The notes beneath the pieces are model-generated. The model did no database searches. It had not been told where the DNA came from and was given only the letters and a program-made list of their open reading frames with translations. The position numbers were made by a program, and so were the translations under genes. 20,949 nucleotides of DNA from Ophiosphaerella korrae (Eukaryota; Ascomycota; Dothideomycetes; Pleosporales; Phaeosphaeriaceae): contig JALNQF010000591.1 in assembly GCA_028456385.1 (NCBI GenBank), forward strand, positions 1 to 20,949, in the 5' to 3' direction. Shown here in pieces: positions 9,601 to 18,828 of this stretch (position 1 is its first letter; the number at the start of each line of letters is the position of its first letter).

Positions 9601-12600
9601 AGCTTCTATTAGATTAGTTAGTAGTTTCTTATACTAGACTATCTATATTCTATAAGTAAGTATATAGGATATAGCTATACTAGGGGTTATACTTTAGTAG
9701 TTAATTACGCTCTTCTAGTTTGTATAATCCCTAGGTTAAGGCTTTAGGCCTAGGGAACGTTGTTTTCTAAATCCTAGTCTAAGTTAGGCTCTAGTTCTAG
9801 CTCTATATCTAGTTAGAGGTTATATTTAAAGAATTAGTCCTCTATTTCTATATCTATTTTAGAGTCTATTACTATATAGGTAGCTATATAGTAGTTTATA
9901 GTATTAGTAAGTATCTTAGATTTAGTAGCTTTTATTTATTTATAAGTAGTATAGTCTAGCTTTCTAATACTTATCTTTTTATAGCCCTAGTATAAAATTA
10001 TTTTAAAGTTCTTAGTTTTAATTATAGTAGCCTTTTTACTAGTTAGGTATATTCTTCTAAATACGCCTTCTAGTTATAGTTAATAGTATTTTAGTTCTTA
10101 TAGGGTTATAGCTAGTTCTTCCTTAAAGTTTTATATCTACGCTCTTAGTTTAGCTCTTATAGGCGCTAGGGTATAAAGCTAGGTTTACTTAGGGCCTATA
10201 TCTAGGTTGTAATTATTTACTTTATTTTCTAATATTAAGATTATCTTTTAAAAATTAGTAAGGCTATTATAGATACTAGGGGTAGTACTAGTAGCTTCTT
10301 TAAGCTAGGGTTATAGCTTTTTTTAAAGGTAGATATTATATAGCTATAGGTTCTATTATAGTTTAAGGCTAATATTATTAAATTTAGAGAGGAATTTAGC
10401 CTATACTAACTAGGTAGTTTTATAGATTAGTTAATCTAGTCTAAATTTAGCTATTTCTAGGGTTTTATAACGTACTTCTCTTAATCTTACTATATCTATA
10501 TTACTAAATTAGTAAAAAAGTATAAAGAAATATATAAATTCTTCTTAGTATAAGTAGGTAATACTATTTAGGATAGTAAGGTATAGGTAAGCTAATCTTA
10601 TATAGTAGTATATAATAACATTAGCTTAGGTTTATAAGCTAATATATTTTTTTCTATTAGTAATAAAGTAATTATATATAGACTAGATAAAAGATATAAT
10701 ATTTATATAGTGTTTTATACCTAAAAATTATAGAAGTTTTATAAAGTAGTCTTTTTATTCTTTATACTAGTAAAAATTAAAGGCTAGCTCTTAGATACTA
10801 GTTAAGAAAGAAGTTAGAGTAAACTCTTCTCTATTAAAGATATAGTAGCTTACTACTAGTACTTAGGGTTTAAACTCTCTTTTAAAGAAGCTAAGTTACT
10901 AGCCTTATAGTAAGATCTTAGTATAAGGTAGTTTTATATCTTTCTACGCTAGTATATTAAAGTTAAAGGTTTTTAGCTTAGTTTATTTAGCTATTAGGTC
11001 TTCTTAGTAAATTACTACTTTGTATAAGTAGTTATATTTTACTATAGCTTCTTCTTATAAAGCTTTATATTAGGTAGCTCTTTATCCTAAGGTGTTGTAT
11101 TACTTTATAATATAGTTATAGTCTAGTAGTAATTATACTAGGCGTTTTTAAAGTTAGGCTAATTAGTTATCTTATTAGAAGAGTTATTTATCTAATTTAC
11201 TTACTCTAGCTATAAGCTTCTAGTTTTATTTGTTTACTACGTTAATTATATCCTATATCTAGTTATTTGCAACTACTAGGTATAATACTATTCTAGCTAG
11301 AGTAAATTCTCTAAGAGAAAAGTAATTACTAAGTTTATTATCTTTAATTCCCTAGTATAAAGTTAGTAGTAGAGTATAAAACAAGAGTTAGAGCTTAGTA
11401 AACTTAGTAAGTAATTTCTTAAGTTTATCTTAAGATATAAAGACTATTCCTAGTAGTAAGTCTTTGTTAATTATAGCGTTTAATAGTAAGTTATCTCTTA
11501 GCTCTTCTAGGATCTTAAGCTTAGGTATAGGCTAGGGTAATAATACTTAGCTAATGTTTAGTTAGGCGTTATTAATTAAGTCGTTTAATATAGTCTAGTT
11601 ATTAAAAAGAACTTTAGTAACTAGTCTATACCTTAAGGAGCTACCTTAGTTAAAGGGGGTAAGGTTTATATCTAGGTTAAATTCTTCTATAATAAGTTAG
11701 TTAAGAGTAGCTAAGTTTATTATAGAGCTATTAGCTAGAAAGGTACTTAGTACTTGTTAGAGAATTATGTTAGGTTAGAAATTAAGTTTACTAGGTAGTC
11801 TTAGCTAAATAAAGGATTTAGAGTCTATTACCTATTTTCTTTTATCTTTTTATAAAGAGGTCTTAAGATATTATTAGAAGTTGCTTAGTACTTTTTTTAT
11901 TAGAGTAGTTAGTATAATAAGTTCTTAGGTCTATTTTTCTAGGGACCTAGTTCTAGCGCGTATTTTATAGATTTTTTATAGTATAGTAGCCTTAGAGTAT
12001 TCTTTTAGTTCTTTACTAGATCTATAGTCTACTATTTATAGCGTATCTTTATCTTATAAGTATACTTAGTTTAAGTAATAAAGAGGTTATAAGCTAGTAT
12101 TATTTTAGTTTAAGAGGCTAGCTTTTAAAGGGATAGAAGATTTTTTATATAACTAAGTTATAGTATAATAAGCTAAGTTATAGTAGTTATATACTATGTT
12201 AGTATATTTAGCTATTAGTTTATAGAGATTTAGATCTTTAGCGCTAGCTAGTAAAGGTTTTAGTAAGGTCTAGGGCGCTTTATTACTTAGTTTTTATAAA
12301 TTAAGTACTAGTAATTTACGTAAGTTTAGGGGTCTTTTCCTTCCCTAGTACTACTACCTAGGTTTAATACCTAGTATAAGTACGCCTTTACTTAGGTATA
12401 TATAGTAAGTATAAGCTAAAGCTTTATAACCTATAAAGTAGTTAAACTACTCTTTTTTAGTACGTATTTCTTTCTAGAATATTAGCGCTAGTACTAGTAA
12501 AAAGAGAGCGCTAGAAACCTTAACTAGAACTATAATATAGTAAACTTAAGGGGCTACCTAGCGCGCTATAGCTAAGGTAGGATCTAATTCCTAGTAGTAT

Positions 12601-12840
12601 AGTTCTTTTTAGCTAGCTAGGCTTAATTAAAAGTTAGCTATAATTAGCTATTTTATAGTAACTCTAGCGTAAGTAAAAAAGCTACTAGCGTAGTTTTAGG
12701 TTATAGAGAGGCCTATAAAAGTAAAATATTTATAGAGATCTACTATTATATAAAGTAGACTTTACGTAAGATAACTTAATAAAGTAGTTTTAATAATTAA
12801 CTAAAAAGAGTAAATAGTAGATAAAGCTATCTAAGTAAGT
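9601..12840 (-). pseudogene. gag-side region of Gypsy-2
   Basis: Upstream of pol on the minus strand lies about 3.2 kb of RIPped sequence that reads, through stops, as a charged helical protein. A strongly acidic stretch occurs around 9,760-9,900. A more gag-like stretch with many aromatic and Leu residues spans about 10,250-11,000. No intact zinc knuckle was found. The part from about 11,000 to 12,840 is long for a gag and may include 5' untranslated sequence or part of another element. It is assigned to Gypsy-2 by position and strand rather than by a diagnostic motif. Confidence 0.5.
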
Positions 12841-12860
12841 ACTAGGTATATATACCTAGT
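12841..12860. repeat. perfect 20-bp palindrome at the Gypsy-2 / module B junction
   Basis: actaggtatatatacctagt is its own reverse complement and extends by one pair on each side (12,840-12,861). With one gap and one mismatch the symmetry continues outward, ctaagtaag on the left mirroring cttactaag on the right, giving an imperfect palindrome of about 40 bp. It sits exactly where module copy B begins. Confidence 0.9.
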
Positions 12861-13085
12861 AGCTTACTAAGCGCTAACTAAAAGTAGAAAGGTAGTTAAA
12901 TATTAGTAAGTTATAAACTTACTAATATATTAGTAAGTTCGCAATATTAGTAAGTTTACGATGTTAGTAAGTTGTAAACTTACTAATATATTAGTAAGTT
13001 TATAATATTAGTAAGTTTATAATATTAGTAAGTTATAAACTTACTAATATTAGTACAAAAATAAGAGATATAAGAGATAACTCTC
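12848..13085 (+). repeat. Palindromic TTAGTAAGTT module, copy B
   Basis: It repeats copy A almost base for base: the same 50-nt leader (atacctagtagcttactaag at 12,851), the same alternating hairpins and single decamers (about 12,902-13,045), and a tail ending gataactctctta. Differences from copy A are mostly C/T and G/A, as RIP would leave. Downstream the sequence switches at once to the Gypsy-3 fragment. Confidence 0.85.
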
Positions 13086-13086
13086 T

Positions 13087-14710
13087 TACACTAGTAAAGT
13101 AAAAGGATCTATAACTAAGCTAAGCTTAGAAAGTATATATAAGATATATAGGGCTAGAGACTATAGCGCTAAAAGAACTCTTACTACTAGCGCTATAGAA
13201 TATATACTATACGTACTATACTTTATAGCTAGAGAGTTAGTTAGTAGTAAACTTATATTAGTAAAGTCTAAAGCCTTTCTAATAACTTTATATAGACTAT
13301 AGTAAAGAGATACCTTTATATAAGTATAAGTAAAGAGTTTAATAAAAGTTAAAAGTACTTAATATAGTAGTAAAGTACAAGTATAGTACTTAGATAATAA
13401 AGAACTCCTAAGATATAAAAGTAGAGTATACGTTCTAGAGAAACTTACTATTAAGTAAGAAATTCTACTCTAGTATTATAACTTGTATATAGCTAGCTAC
13501 TTTAGTATATATAGAATACTTAAGCTAATTATAAAGTTCTATTACTAGCTATTAATAGAGTAAGACGTTTAAGAATATATAAAGACTTACGTAATATACT
13601 AGTAAAGTAAAGTACTAAGGTATAAGTAATATAGAGAATTATCTCCTCTACTAATTCTAAGTAATATCTTTAAAGAAGTCTCTCTAGACTTTATTATAGG
13701 CCTTCTACCTTTAAAGAATAGCTTAGAGTATATATATAATATAATACTAGTAATAGTAGACTACTTATCTAAGATAGCTATCTATATTCTAGTACTTAAA
13801 AAGTAAAACGCGTAATAGTTTATAGAAGTATACTTTAATAATATTATCTTAAACTATAGGATATAGAAAGGTATTATATTAGACTAAGAGTTAATCTTTA
13901 CTTTAAAATTTTAGGTAGAAATATACTACTAACTATAAGTAAAGCGTAAGCTAAGTATAGCTTTCTACCTATAAACTAATAAGTAAACTAAATAATAAAA
14001 TTAGACTTTAGAATAGTATTTAAGAATCTTTATAATAGAGAATTAAGATAATTAGGTTACTTTACTAAAAATAGTATAATTTATATATAATAACTTAATT
14101 TATAAAGGAACAAAAATAACGCCTTTTTATACTATACTAAGTAAATACCTAATCTTTATATACTTACCTAAAGATAGTAAGCTAGAAAGAAAAGTACTAG
14201 ACGCTATTTAAAGAGTAAAGCAGATATATAGTATATAAGTAATACTTATAGAGTTTTTATAGAAAGTATAAGTATATTAAGTATAGTACTATAATAGTAA
14301 ATATAAACTAGAGGTCTTTAGAAAAAGAGAGCTAGTTCTACTAAGTATAAAGAACTTAAGCTTTACTTACTAATTATATAAGAAGCTATTAGATAAGTTT
14401 ATTAGACTATTTTAAGTATAAAACGTAGTAAGAACGCAAGTATACTACCTACTCCTACTACCTTACTATTGTATTTACAATATATTTTATATTTTCCTCC
14501 TTAAGAGATAGAAACCTTAATTAGGTATAGAAAATAATACTTAGCTACCTAAAGTAATAAAAGAAAGAGAAAAAGTATAAGAGGTTAAAAGAATCCTAAA
14601 GAAACGTAAAAGGAAAGGATATAATAAATCCTAAAATATATAAACTCCTAGTATAGATTTTAAAGATATAGATAAACTACTTAAAGAGTTTAATTTAGCT
14701 TAAAGCGCTT
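13087..14710 (+). pseudogene. integrase and chromodomain fragment of a third Gypsy element (Gypsy-3)
   Basis: A 5'-truncated pol remnant. In the frame with codons at positions 1 mod 3, the end of RNase H or a linker gives way to integrase: first Asp at 13,687 (L-D-F-I-I), second Asp at 13,882 (I-L-D), and at 13,990-13,992, exactly 36 codons on, an AAA Lys codon where the catalytic Glu belongs. The surrounding T-N-K-x-T-K pattern matches a mutated T-D-G-Q-T-E-R motif. A chromodomain-like segment (E-V-K-R-I-L, then a Lys/Arg run) starts at 14,581. The frame holds without a visible indel from about 13,600 to 14,700 but has many TAG/TAA stops. It is a different family from Gypsy-1. Confidence 0.82.
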
Positions 14711-15900
14711 TATAATTAAAATAAACGTAAAAAGTATAATTTATATACTTAAAATATACTTATAGAGTAAACTATATAATCTAACTTTAGCTCTATAGCT
14801 AGGTATCTATACGTATAAAAAATAAATAATTATACTATAGACTATTTCTTCTCTACTTATTAAATAAGCCTAAACTACTTTCTATCTACATCTTACCTAC
14901 TCTTTAAAAGTAGAACGTCTTAATCCTCTTCTTTTTCTTCTTCTTCTTCTTCTTCTTCTTCTACCTCCTCTTCCTTTCCCCTATTCTCTTCCTCTTCTTC
15001 TTCCTTACTACTATCCTTATTATTATCTTCTTTATTATTATTAACCTATTCTATAAAAAGGTAGGTATAGCGAGCCTAAAAGTAGTTAGTATACGCTATA
15101 TAAGCGTAATATAGGTAAATATATAATATAGTAAAGGTAGCCTAAAATCTCTATTAATACTCTAACTAAACCCTACTACTAAGCTATAAGGCTACGCTAC
15201 TTAGTTAAAATAAGCTCTAAAAACTAAGGCGTAGTTATAGGTATTTAAGTAGGTACTTTTAAGGGAGTACTACTATAAGTAGTAAGGTGCCTATAGTTTA
15301 ATAGCTCTAAGTTAAAGGTACGCTAGGCACGAGTAAGCGTAACGCTAGTATAGTGTACCTCTAAGTTAGTCTTAGGAATAGTAGTATTAGATATAGTAGT
15401 ATTATACGCATTACAAAGCTTATAAATATAGTTAACGCGCTTATTAAGTATAAGAGGTACCTATTTATATTAGTTAAAGCGTATATAAAGAGCACGTCTC
15501 TAAAATAGTTACTAAGGTGTAGCTACTACAATTACTAATAGAATAATACTAGTAACGACGCGCTTCTAGCTTATTATAGTTCTCCTCCTAGTTAATAATA
15601 CTTTAAGCGTAGCGTAGGTAAGTAGTATACAAAGCGTTATAATTAGCGCGCTTAGTATCTATACTCTACTTAAAAGGTAGGGCTTAACAAACGTTACTCT
15701 TCTTAATAAATTTTAGGCGAAGATAATAGACTATAGCAACAATTGCTAAATATACGCTACGTATGTATTAAATGTGCGCTATAGTAAATAAGAGGATAAG
15801 CAAAACGATTACAAAAAGAAAAATATTTTTTATATAGGCTCTACTAAGAGTAAACGCAATTATGTAAGTAACAATCTTTTACTTGTTATTAAAATATAAA
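14711..15900 (-). pseudogene. unidentified RIPped sequence with an acidic, poly-Glu reading frame
   Basis: No open frame survives. On the minus strand, reading through TAG/TAA, a Tyr-rich segment (about 15,060-15,150) leads into Asn/Lys/Asp/Ser and then a long Glu run encoded by GAA/GAG repeats (about 15,045 down to 14,921). Farther upstream (15,150-15,700) the minus strand reads as a basic, Leu/Tyr-rich protein in shifting frames. I do not recognise a family. Composition becomes steadily less A+T-rich toward 15,900, the edge of the RIPped block. Confidence 0.4.
14935..14961. repeat. (CTT)n microsatellite
   Basis: A near-perfect CTT run of about nine units lies inside a CT-rich stretch that continues to about 15,005. 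Read on the minus strand it is (GAA)n, a poly-Glu tract. GAA/CTT repeats contain no CpA, so RIP cannot interrupt them, which explains why they stay clean inside mutated DNA. Confidence 0.95.
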
Positions 15901-16063
15901 CAGAATGTTGTACACGAGCATAATAATAATAACACGCCTAACGCGCAGGTACAGCGCGTGAGGTACGCGGACACTCTTTTCCCCTTTTTCCTAAAGGTTT
16001 AGGGTTTTTATCGAGGTCGCACTTCAAAATGCTAGCGAGGACACTAGCTAGAGGGGGAGGCTC
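15901..16063. other. boundary between RIPped and ordinary DNA, no gene
   Basis: Composition changes here from TpA-dense to G+C-balanced (gcgcaggtacagcgcgtgag at about 15,943). I see no coding frame, RNA gene or clear repeat. One ttaggg-like hexamer near 16,000 is single and not telomeric. Confidence 0.6.
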
Positions 16064-16346
16064 TGTAACGAAGGTTCTCTAAACACTCGAGACTCTCGTG
16101 AACTCTAGTACGAGTTGAGGGGGCGGGGCCGATATACCAAAGATCATGATATTGTATAGTTGTAGTCTAAAGTAGGGCTGATGCGCTACACAGGCGCATA
16201 AAAGGCTCGATACTTGCGAAGAGAGTAAAGCAAGTATTATTCTCCCTTAGATACTAGTAGTACTATCGAATATTATCTGTCATCCCTTCACTATCTCCTG
16301 TGGCCTACGGCAAGTACTATTGTCTTCCAGCTACCTCTTAACAACA
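16064..16346 (+). mobile_element. possible solo LTR
   Basis: A segment of about 280 bp begins TGTAACGAAGG and ends CTTAACA (CA at 16,343 or 16,346), the TG...CA ends typical of long terminal repeats. It contains a TATA-like cataaaagg at 16,197-16,205 in the position an LTR promoter would occupy. No 5-bp target duplication was found (ggctc before, acaag or agata after) and no second copy is in the window, so this rests on ends, size and promoter only. The strand is that of the TATA-like box. Confidence 0.38.
16197..16205 (+). promoter_or_regulatory. TATA-like box in the putative LTR
   Basis: cataaaagg followed by mixed sequence, about 135 bp into the putative LTR. It is a plausible core promoter for an LTR element; no transcript evidence is available. 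Confidence 0.3.
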
Positions 16347-16504
16347 AGATAGTTAGTTATAGTACTACGTTTAAAGATTTGCTGCTTAAGTCTTGCTAGA
16401 AGTAAAGCGAATACCTTAGCGACCCTACTAGGGAGGATAGCTAACCTGCTCCGGATAGACCCTTGTAAGGTGGCGAATTCTGTAGCTGTTTTCAGAGAGT
16501 TAAG
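16331..16504 (-). pseudogene. downstream fragment of the helical-domain pseudogene, shifted frame
   Basis: A minus-strand frame of about 57 codons without a start codon reads as an amphipathic, Leu/Ala/Arg-rich segment with an R-S-R-L-A motif followed by R-V-A-K-V-F-A-L-L. In fungal proteins with the N-terminal helical domain described in the next entry, a similar R-x-R-L-A plus basic helix comes later in the chain. It lies in a different frame from the upstream part and ends in a TAG within the 3' edge of the putative LTR. I read it as a frameshifted continuation; it may be coincidental. Confidence 0.3.
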
Positions 16505-16511
16505 TTAGTTA

Positions 16512-17051
16512 ACTAGGGGTATGGCTAAGTGTTATATTATGAGCTAAGCTGCTTCCAGTCGCGTAGAGGATGATGATGGCGACTCTTTTGAGTCGCTTCA
16601 ACGATCCTTCGATCCCTAAGAAGGGCACCTCGAGTAGGTTTAGAGCTGATGTGGTATTTGAAGCATCGTTTTTGTCTTTAGCGCCTTGGATAGTATCTTC
16701 CTGGCTTAATCTTAAAAGCTAATTGATATGTGAGTATAGGGCATCTAAGATGTATAGACTAGAGAGGTGGTTATAGCACGTACCGAATTGCAGATTGTTG
16801 TGGAGAACAACAAGAAGAAGGTAGATAGCTTGTCGCAATCTGTCGAACTTGTCGTGCTTCAACTGGGCATCAAGACGTATATCGGGACTTGAAAAGACTT
16901 TCATCTGGTTAACCCAGGCCCAGAAGTGCTCCTCATAAGGCCGAAGGACGGCAAGCTCGCCCCCTACTTCTAAACAATGCTGGAAGAGCTTCAAACATTG
17001 CAGCGCGCGACTATAAATCACGTCTGGCTGCAAATGTGGTGCGTCGCTCAT
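16512..17051 (-). pseudogene. fungal helical N-terminal domain protein (C2H2/STAND-associated type), nonsense-mutated
   Basis: From ATG at 17,051 the minus strand codes for 110 residues up to TAG at 16,719-16,721. Visible features are an aromatic-rich E-E-H-F-W-A-W-V segment, then V-F-S-S and R-L-D-A-Q-L, then a Leu-rich helix ending N-N-L-Q-F. This resembles the N-terminal helical domain found before C2H2 zinc fingers, NACHT-like or other modules in many fungal proteins, where a W...L-D-x-x-L-R pattern is usual. The same frame stays open for 69 more codons after the TAG (to 16,512) and contains I-E-G-S-L-K-R-L-K-R-V-A-I, which fits the next conserved helix of that domain. The TAG is thus probably a mutated CAG (Gln). 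Family recognition is from memory of the pattern, so moderate. The full protein would be several hundred residues longer. Confidence 0.5.
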
Positions 17052-17767
17052 GTCTTATGTTGGGCGAGACGGTTGTCGAGTTGTTAGATATAAGATAGGT
17101 TTCAATAGTTACTTAGATCTGTGTAGGTATGTAATAAATATCTGTAATAAAAGATTAGAAGAAAAAAGTACTTATATTGTTTCTATAGTAAGTTATAGAG
17201 ACCTCCTTATATATTTATCCTAGGCCTTATTGTACTGTGAATTTGCCTCTATTTAAAGTTTACATTATATACCTACACTAGCACTTTATACGTGACTGTC
17301 TAGCTCGTGCCGATATTATCTGTAACTGGAGAGGCTGTATACGCCTCTTATCTAACGTAAGCTACGTACACTTTGCTCAACTCACCTACAGCGCTAAGAC
17401 ATGTGAGGTGTTGCGCATATGCATGCAGGGGCACATGTGCTTCATATCACAACAGTCAATGGCGATGTGGTGTGGTCGGTAGCTTAACATGGCACTTACA
17501 TCCCACTCTGCCTGCTTTGACATGCTTGGTGGATGTGCATCACCCTCGTCGATCCGCGCCGCACAGGCTTACTGCCGCAAGTCCACTTGCTTGTAACTGA
17601 CGCACAGAGCATCTTCTCATGTGGTTGCGGAGCCTCGGCTTGATCGAACCGCGGCCACCCAACCAATTAAGCACCAGTCAAGTAGCGGGGCACTCCGTTT
17701 TCACTCCAGTAGCGTCCGCATGCAACCAACTCTACCGCAGGCCGGAGGCGCTACTTGGTTACACCTG
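17052..17767. other. intergenic sequence, no supported gene
   Basis: 17,052-17,350 is A+T-rich and could contain the promoter of the minus-strand pseudogene. From 17,350 the composition is balanced. Short frames here and to 18,260 are Ser/Arg/Leu-rich and low in complexity, with no recognisable domain, and I do not call them. Small palindromes such as gcacatgtgc (17,431-17,440) cluster near 17,410-17,445. Confidence 0.5.
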
Positions 17768-18123
17768 TCAGATTTGAGGTCACAAATTGATGGATGTGAA
17801 TTAGAGTGTATTGATTGCTCTGCCTTCTCTATCTCTGGCCCTGCGCTCTATCTATGTATCTACGCTGCGGCGGTCTCGGCTGGGTCTCTCGAGACGGCGG
17901 CGAGCCGGATCCTCAGCACTCCTTCTGTTGAGGTGCTGGTTTCTTTGTTGTATTAGTTGTGCTAACGTAGTCTATCTCCCAGCATGTGAGATCCTTTGTT
18001 CGATTCCTTTGTTCGTGAGGGCCGAGGCTCCGATCTTTCAGCTGCGGCGGGGTTGGCGGCTTGGCGATCGTCGCGCTAGTGAGCTGGGCCAATCAGATCG
18101 CCATGCTAACTCAACGAGCCAAT

Positions 18124-18155
18124 CAACAGATTCCAGGTTGACCTGGAATCTGTTG
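18124..18155. repeat. 32-bp near-perfect palindrome
   Basis: Arms of 15 bp (caacagattccaggt and its exact complement) are separated by only 2 nt (TG). It lies about 155 bp upstream of the orphan gene's ATG and immediately before a 12-bp tandem repeat. It could be a dimeric regulator site, a cruciform-forming sequence or a hairpin in a leader RNA. Confidence 0.9.
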
Positions 18156-18214
18156 CGCATCTCAGCGCGAACACTATCGCGCATCCGATCGCGCATCCGA
18201 TCACGCATCTCATC
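18155..18214 (+). repeat. five 12-bp tandem repeats (gcgcatccgatc type)
   Basis: Five 12-bp units run from 18,155. The third and fourth are identical (gcgcatccgatc, 18,179-18,202) and the others differ at two to five places. Because the unit is a multiple of three, both strands read as four-residue repeats rich in Arg, Ile and Ser or Arg, Asp and Met. I take that as a by-product, not as evidence for a protein. Confidence 0.8.
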
Positions 18215-18265
18215 TGACAACACCTCAGCACAGCTATTGGACGAGATGTGTCCACGCTGAACTGC

Positions 18266-18301
18266 AACCACACACTTAACCACACACTCAACCACACATT
18301 C
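18266..18301 (+). repeat. three 12-bp CA-rich tandem repeats next to the orphan start codon
   Basis: aaccacacactt, aaccacacactc and aaccacacattc follow each other and stop 8 nt before the ATG at 18,310. The tract would form a C/A-rich, unstructured 5' leader. An in-frame TAA at 18,277-18,279 inside it supports 18,310 as the first usable start. Confidence 0.85.
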
Positions 18302-18309
18302 AACCAAAT

Positions 18310-18828
18310 ATGACAGGTCGACGAAAGAATGTACGAAAGGGATTTCAAAATGTCGATTCAGCCTTGGTGCAATTCCAAAAAGCTGTAAACAAGTTTACTC
18401 TCGACAAAACACCAAGACTAACAAAGCATCAATTCGGTCGATTAGCGGCACCGACTTCGGGGAACCTGAGCAGGGCCGCTGCGAAATACCAAGAATTCCC
18501 CCGCAAAGTCCGTAGCATACACCATGACGACCACAAATTATGTGCAATTGCATTTTCTCAGGCACGGATTGAGTCTACGAAAGCAGAGATACTCAACAAA
18601 TTGGTCACTAAGATTCAAGAGCGACGAAATAATGGCGCAGTCACACAACCTGTTCTTCAAGCTCCAGTTACGGAAGTTGCAACAGCGGAGTATGCGGGTG
18701 TATCACGAGAGGGAGCAATAAAGGTTTTCGGAGAATACCTGGTAGATAAAATCAAAACAGCGGAGATGAACGACAATTGGAGAGCGGTGACAATGTTCTT
18801 CCCACGTTGGGTAGACTGGAACTCCTAG
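18310..18828 (+). CDS. orphan hypothetical protein, 172 residues
   Basis: I do not recognise this protein. It starts at ATG 18,310 (A at -3; in-frame stop just upstream at 18,277) and ends at TAG 18,826-18,828. The N-terminus is basic (M-T-G-R-R-K-N-V-R-K-G-F) and then amphipathic and helical. A Lys/Arg-rich middle follows, then a Pro/Val/Thr linker at about residues 110-125 and a C-terminal helix ending in an aromatic W-V-D-W. No signal peptide or membrane segment is visible, so it is probably intracellular. Composition is ordinary, unlike the RIPped blocks on either side, and the frame is much longer than others nearby. The same frame continues after the TAG to 19,056. Either the gene is a recent nonsense allele, or an intron removes the stop, or the 172-residue form is the real product. 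Confidence 0.55.
   Translation: MTGRRKNVRKGFQNVDSALVQFQKAVNKFTLDKTPRLTKHQFGRLAAPTSGNLSRAAAKYQEFPRKVRSIHHDDHKLCAIAFSQARIESTKAEILNKLVTKIQERRNNGAVTQPVLQAPVTEVATAEYAGVSREGAIKVFGEYLVDKIKTAEMNDNWRAVTMFFPRWVDWNS

Larger units (their letters stand above)
6240..12840 (-). mobile_element. RIP-degraded Ty3/Gypsy retrotransposon (Gypsy-2)
   Basis: Reading the minus strand from about 12,840 down gives a long gag-like region, an acidic segment, a protease-like region, then RT, RNase H and integrase, the order of Ty3/Gypsy pol. Its sequence is distinct from Gypsy-1, so it is a different family. Stops are very frequent. No LTR pair was found. Its 5' side meets a perfect palindrome and module copy B at 12,841-12,860, and its 3' side fades out near the A+T hairpins at 6,137-6,230. 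The exact ends are uncertain. Confidence 0.82.
17768..18220 (+). repeat. possible diverged direct repeat, upstream copy
   Basis: Two anchors match a downstream segment in the same order: a gagtg-attgattgctct block at 17,804-17,821 (compare 19,184-19,201) and an acgca-ctcatctgaca block at 18,203-18,219 (compare 19,580-19,596). Spacing is nearly equal, 399 versus 396 bp. Sequence between the anchors is only weakly similar by eye. If real, it is an old duplication flanking the orphan gene. Confidence 0.35.

Noticed and set aside
1..13085. module copies A and B as the two LTRs of one element
   Set aside because: The 13-kb interval holds two oppositely oriented Gypsy elements, the copies lack TG...CA ends, and an inverted third copy sits next to a DNA transposon.
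15995..16010. telomere-like ttaggg
   Set aside because: Only a single hexamer, not a tandem array.
17373..17600. 75-codon plus-strand open frame
   Set aside because: Cys/His/Ala-rich with no domain pattern or codon signal; the neighbouring frames look equally protein-like. Probably chance.
17621..17956. 111-codon plus-strand open frame
   Set aside because: Low-complexity Ser/Ala/Leu content, overlaps another open frame, no recognisable motif and no supporting start context.
17935..17985. an intron ending ctatctcccag with a gctaac branch-like site
   Set aside because: The 3' side looks good, but no convincing 5' splice site or coding exon lies on either side.
17811..18260. 149-codon plus-strand open frame with R-I-R-S repeats
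   Set aside because: The repeat is a by-product of the 12-bp tandem DNA array, and the rest is an unstructured Arg/Leu/Ser mix running through a long palindrome.
18038..18348. two minus-strand open frames over the tandem repeats
   Set aside because: They are antisense images of the 12-bp repeats (M-R-D-R and V-W-L-S repeats) and overlap the orphan gene's start.
18524..18721. 65-codon frame inside the orphan gene
   Set aside because: Alternative-frame shadow of the longer 18,310 frame.
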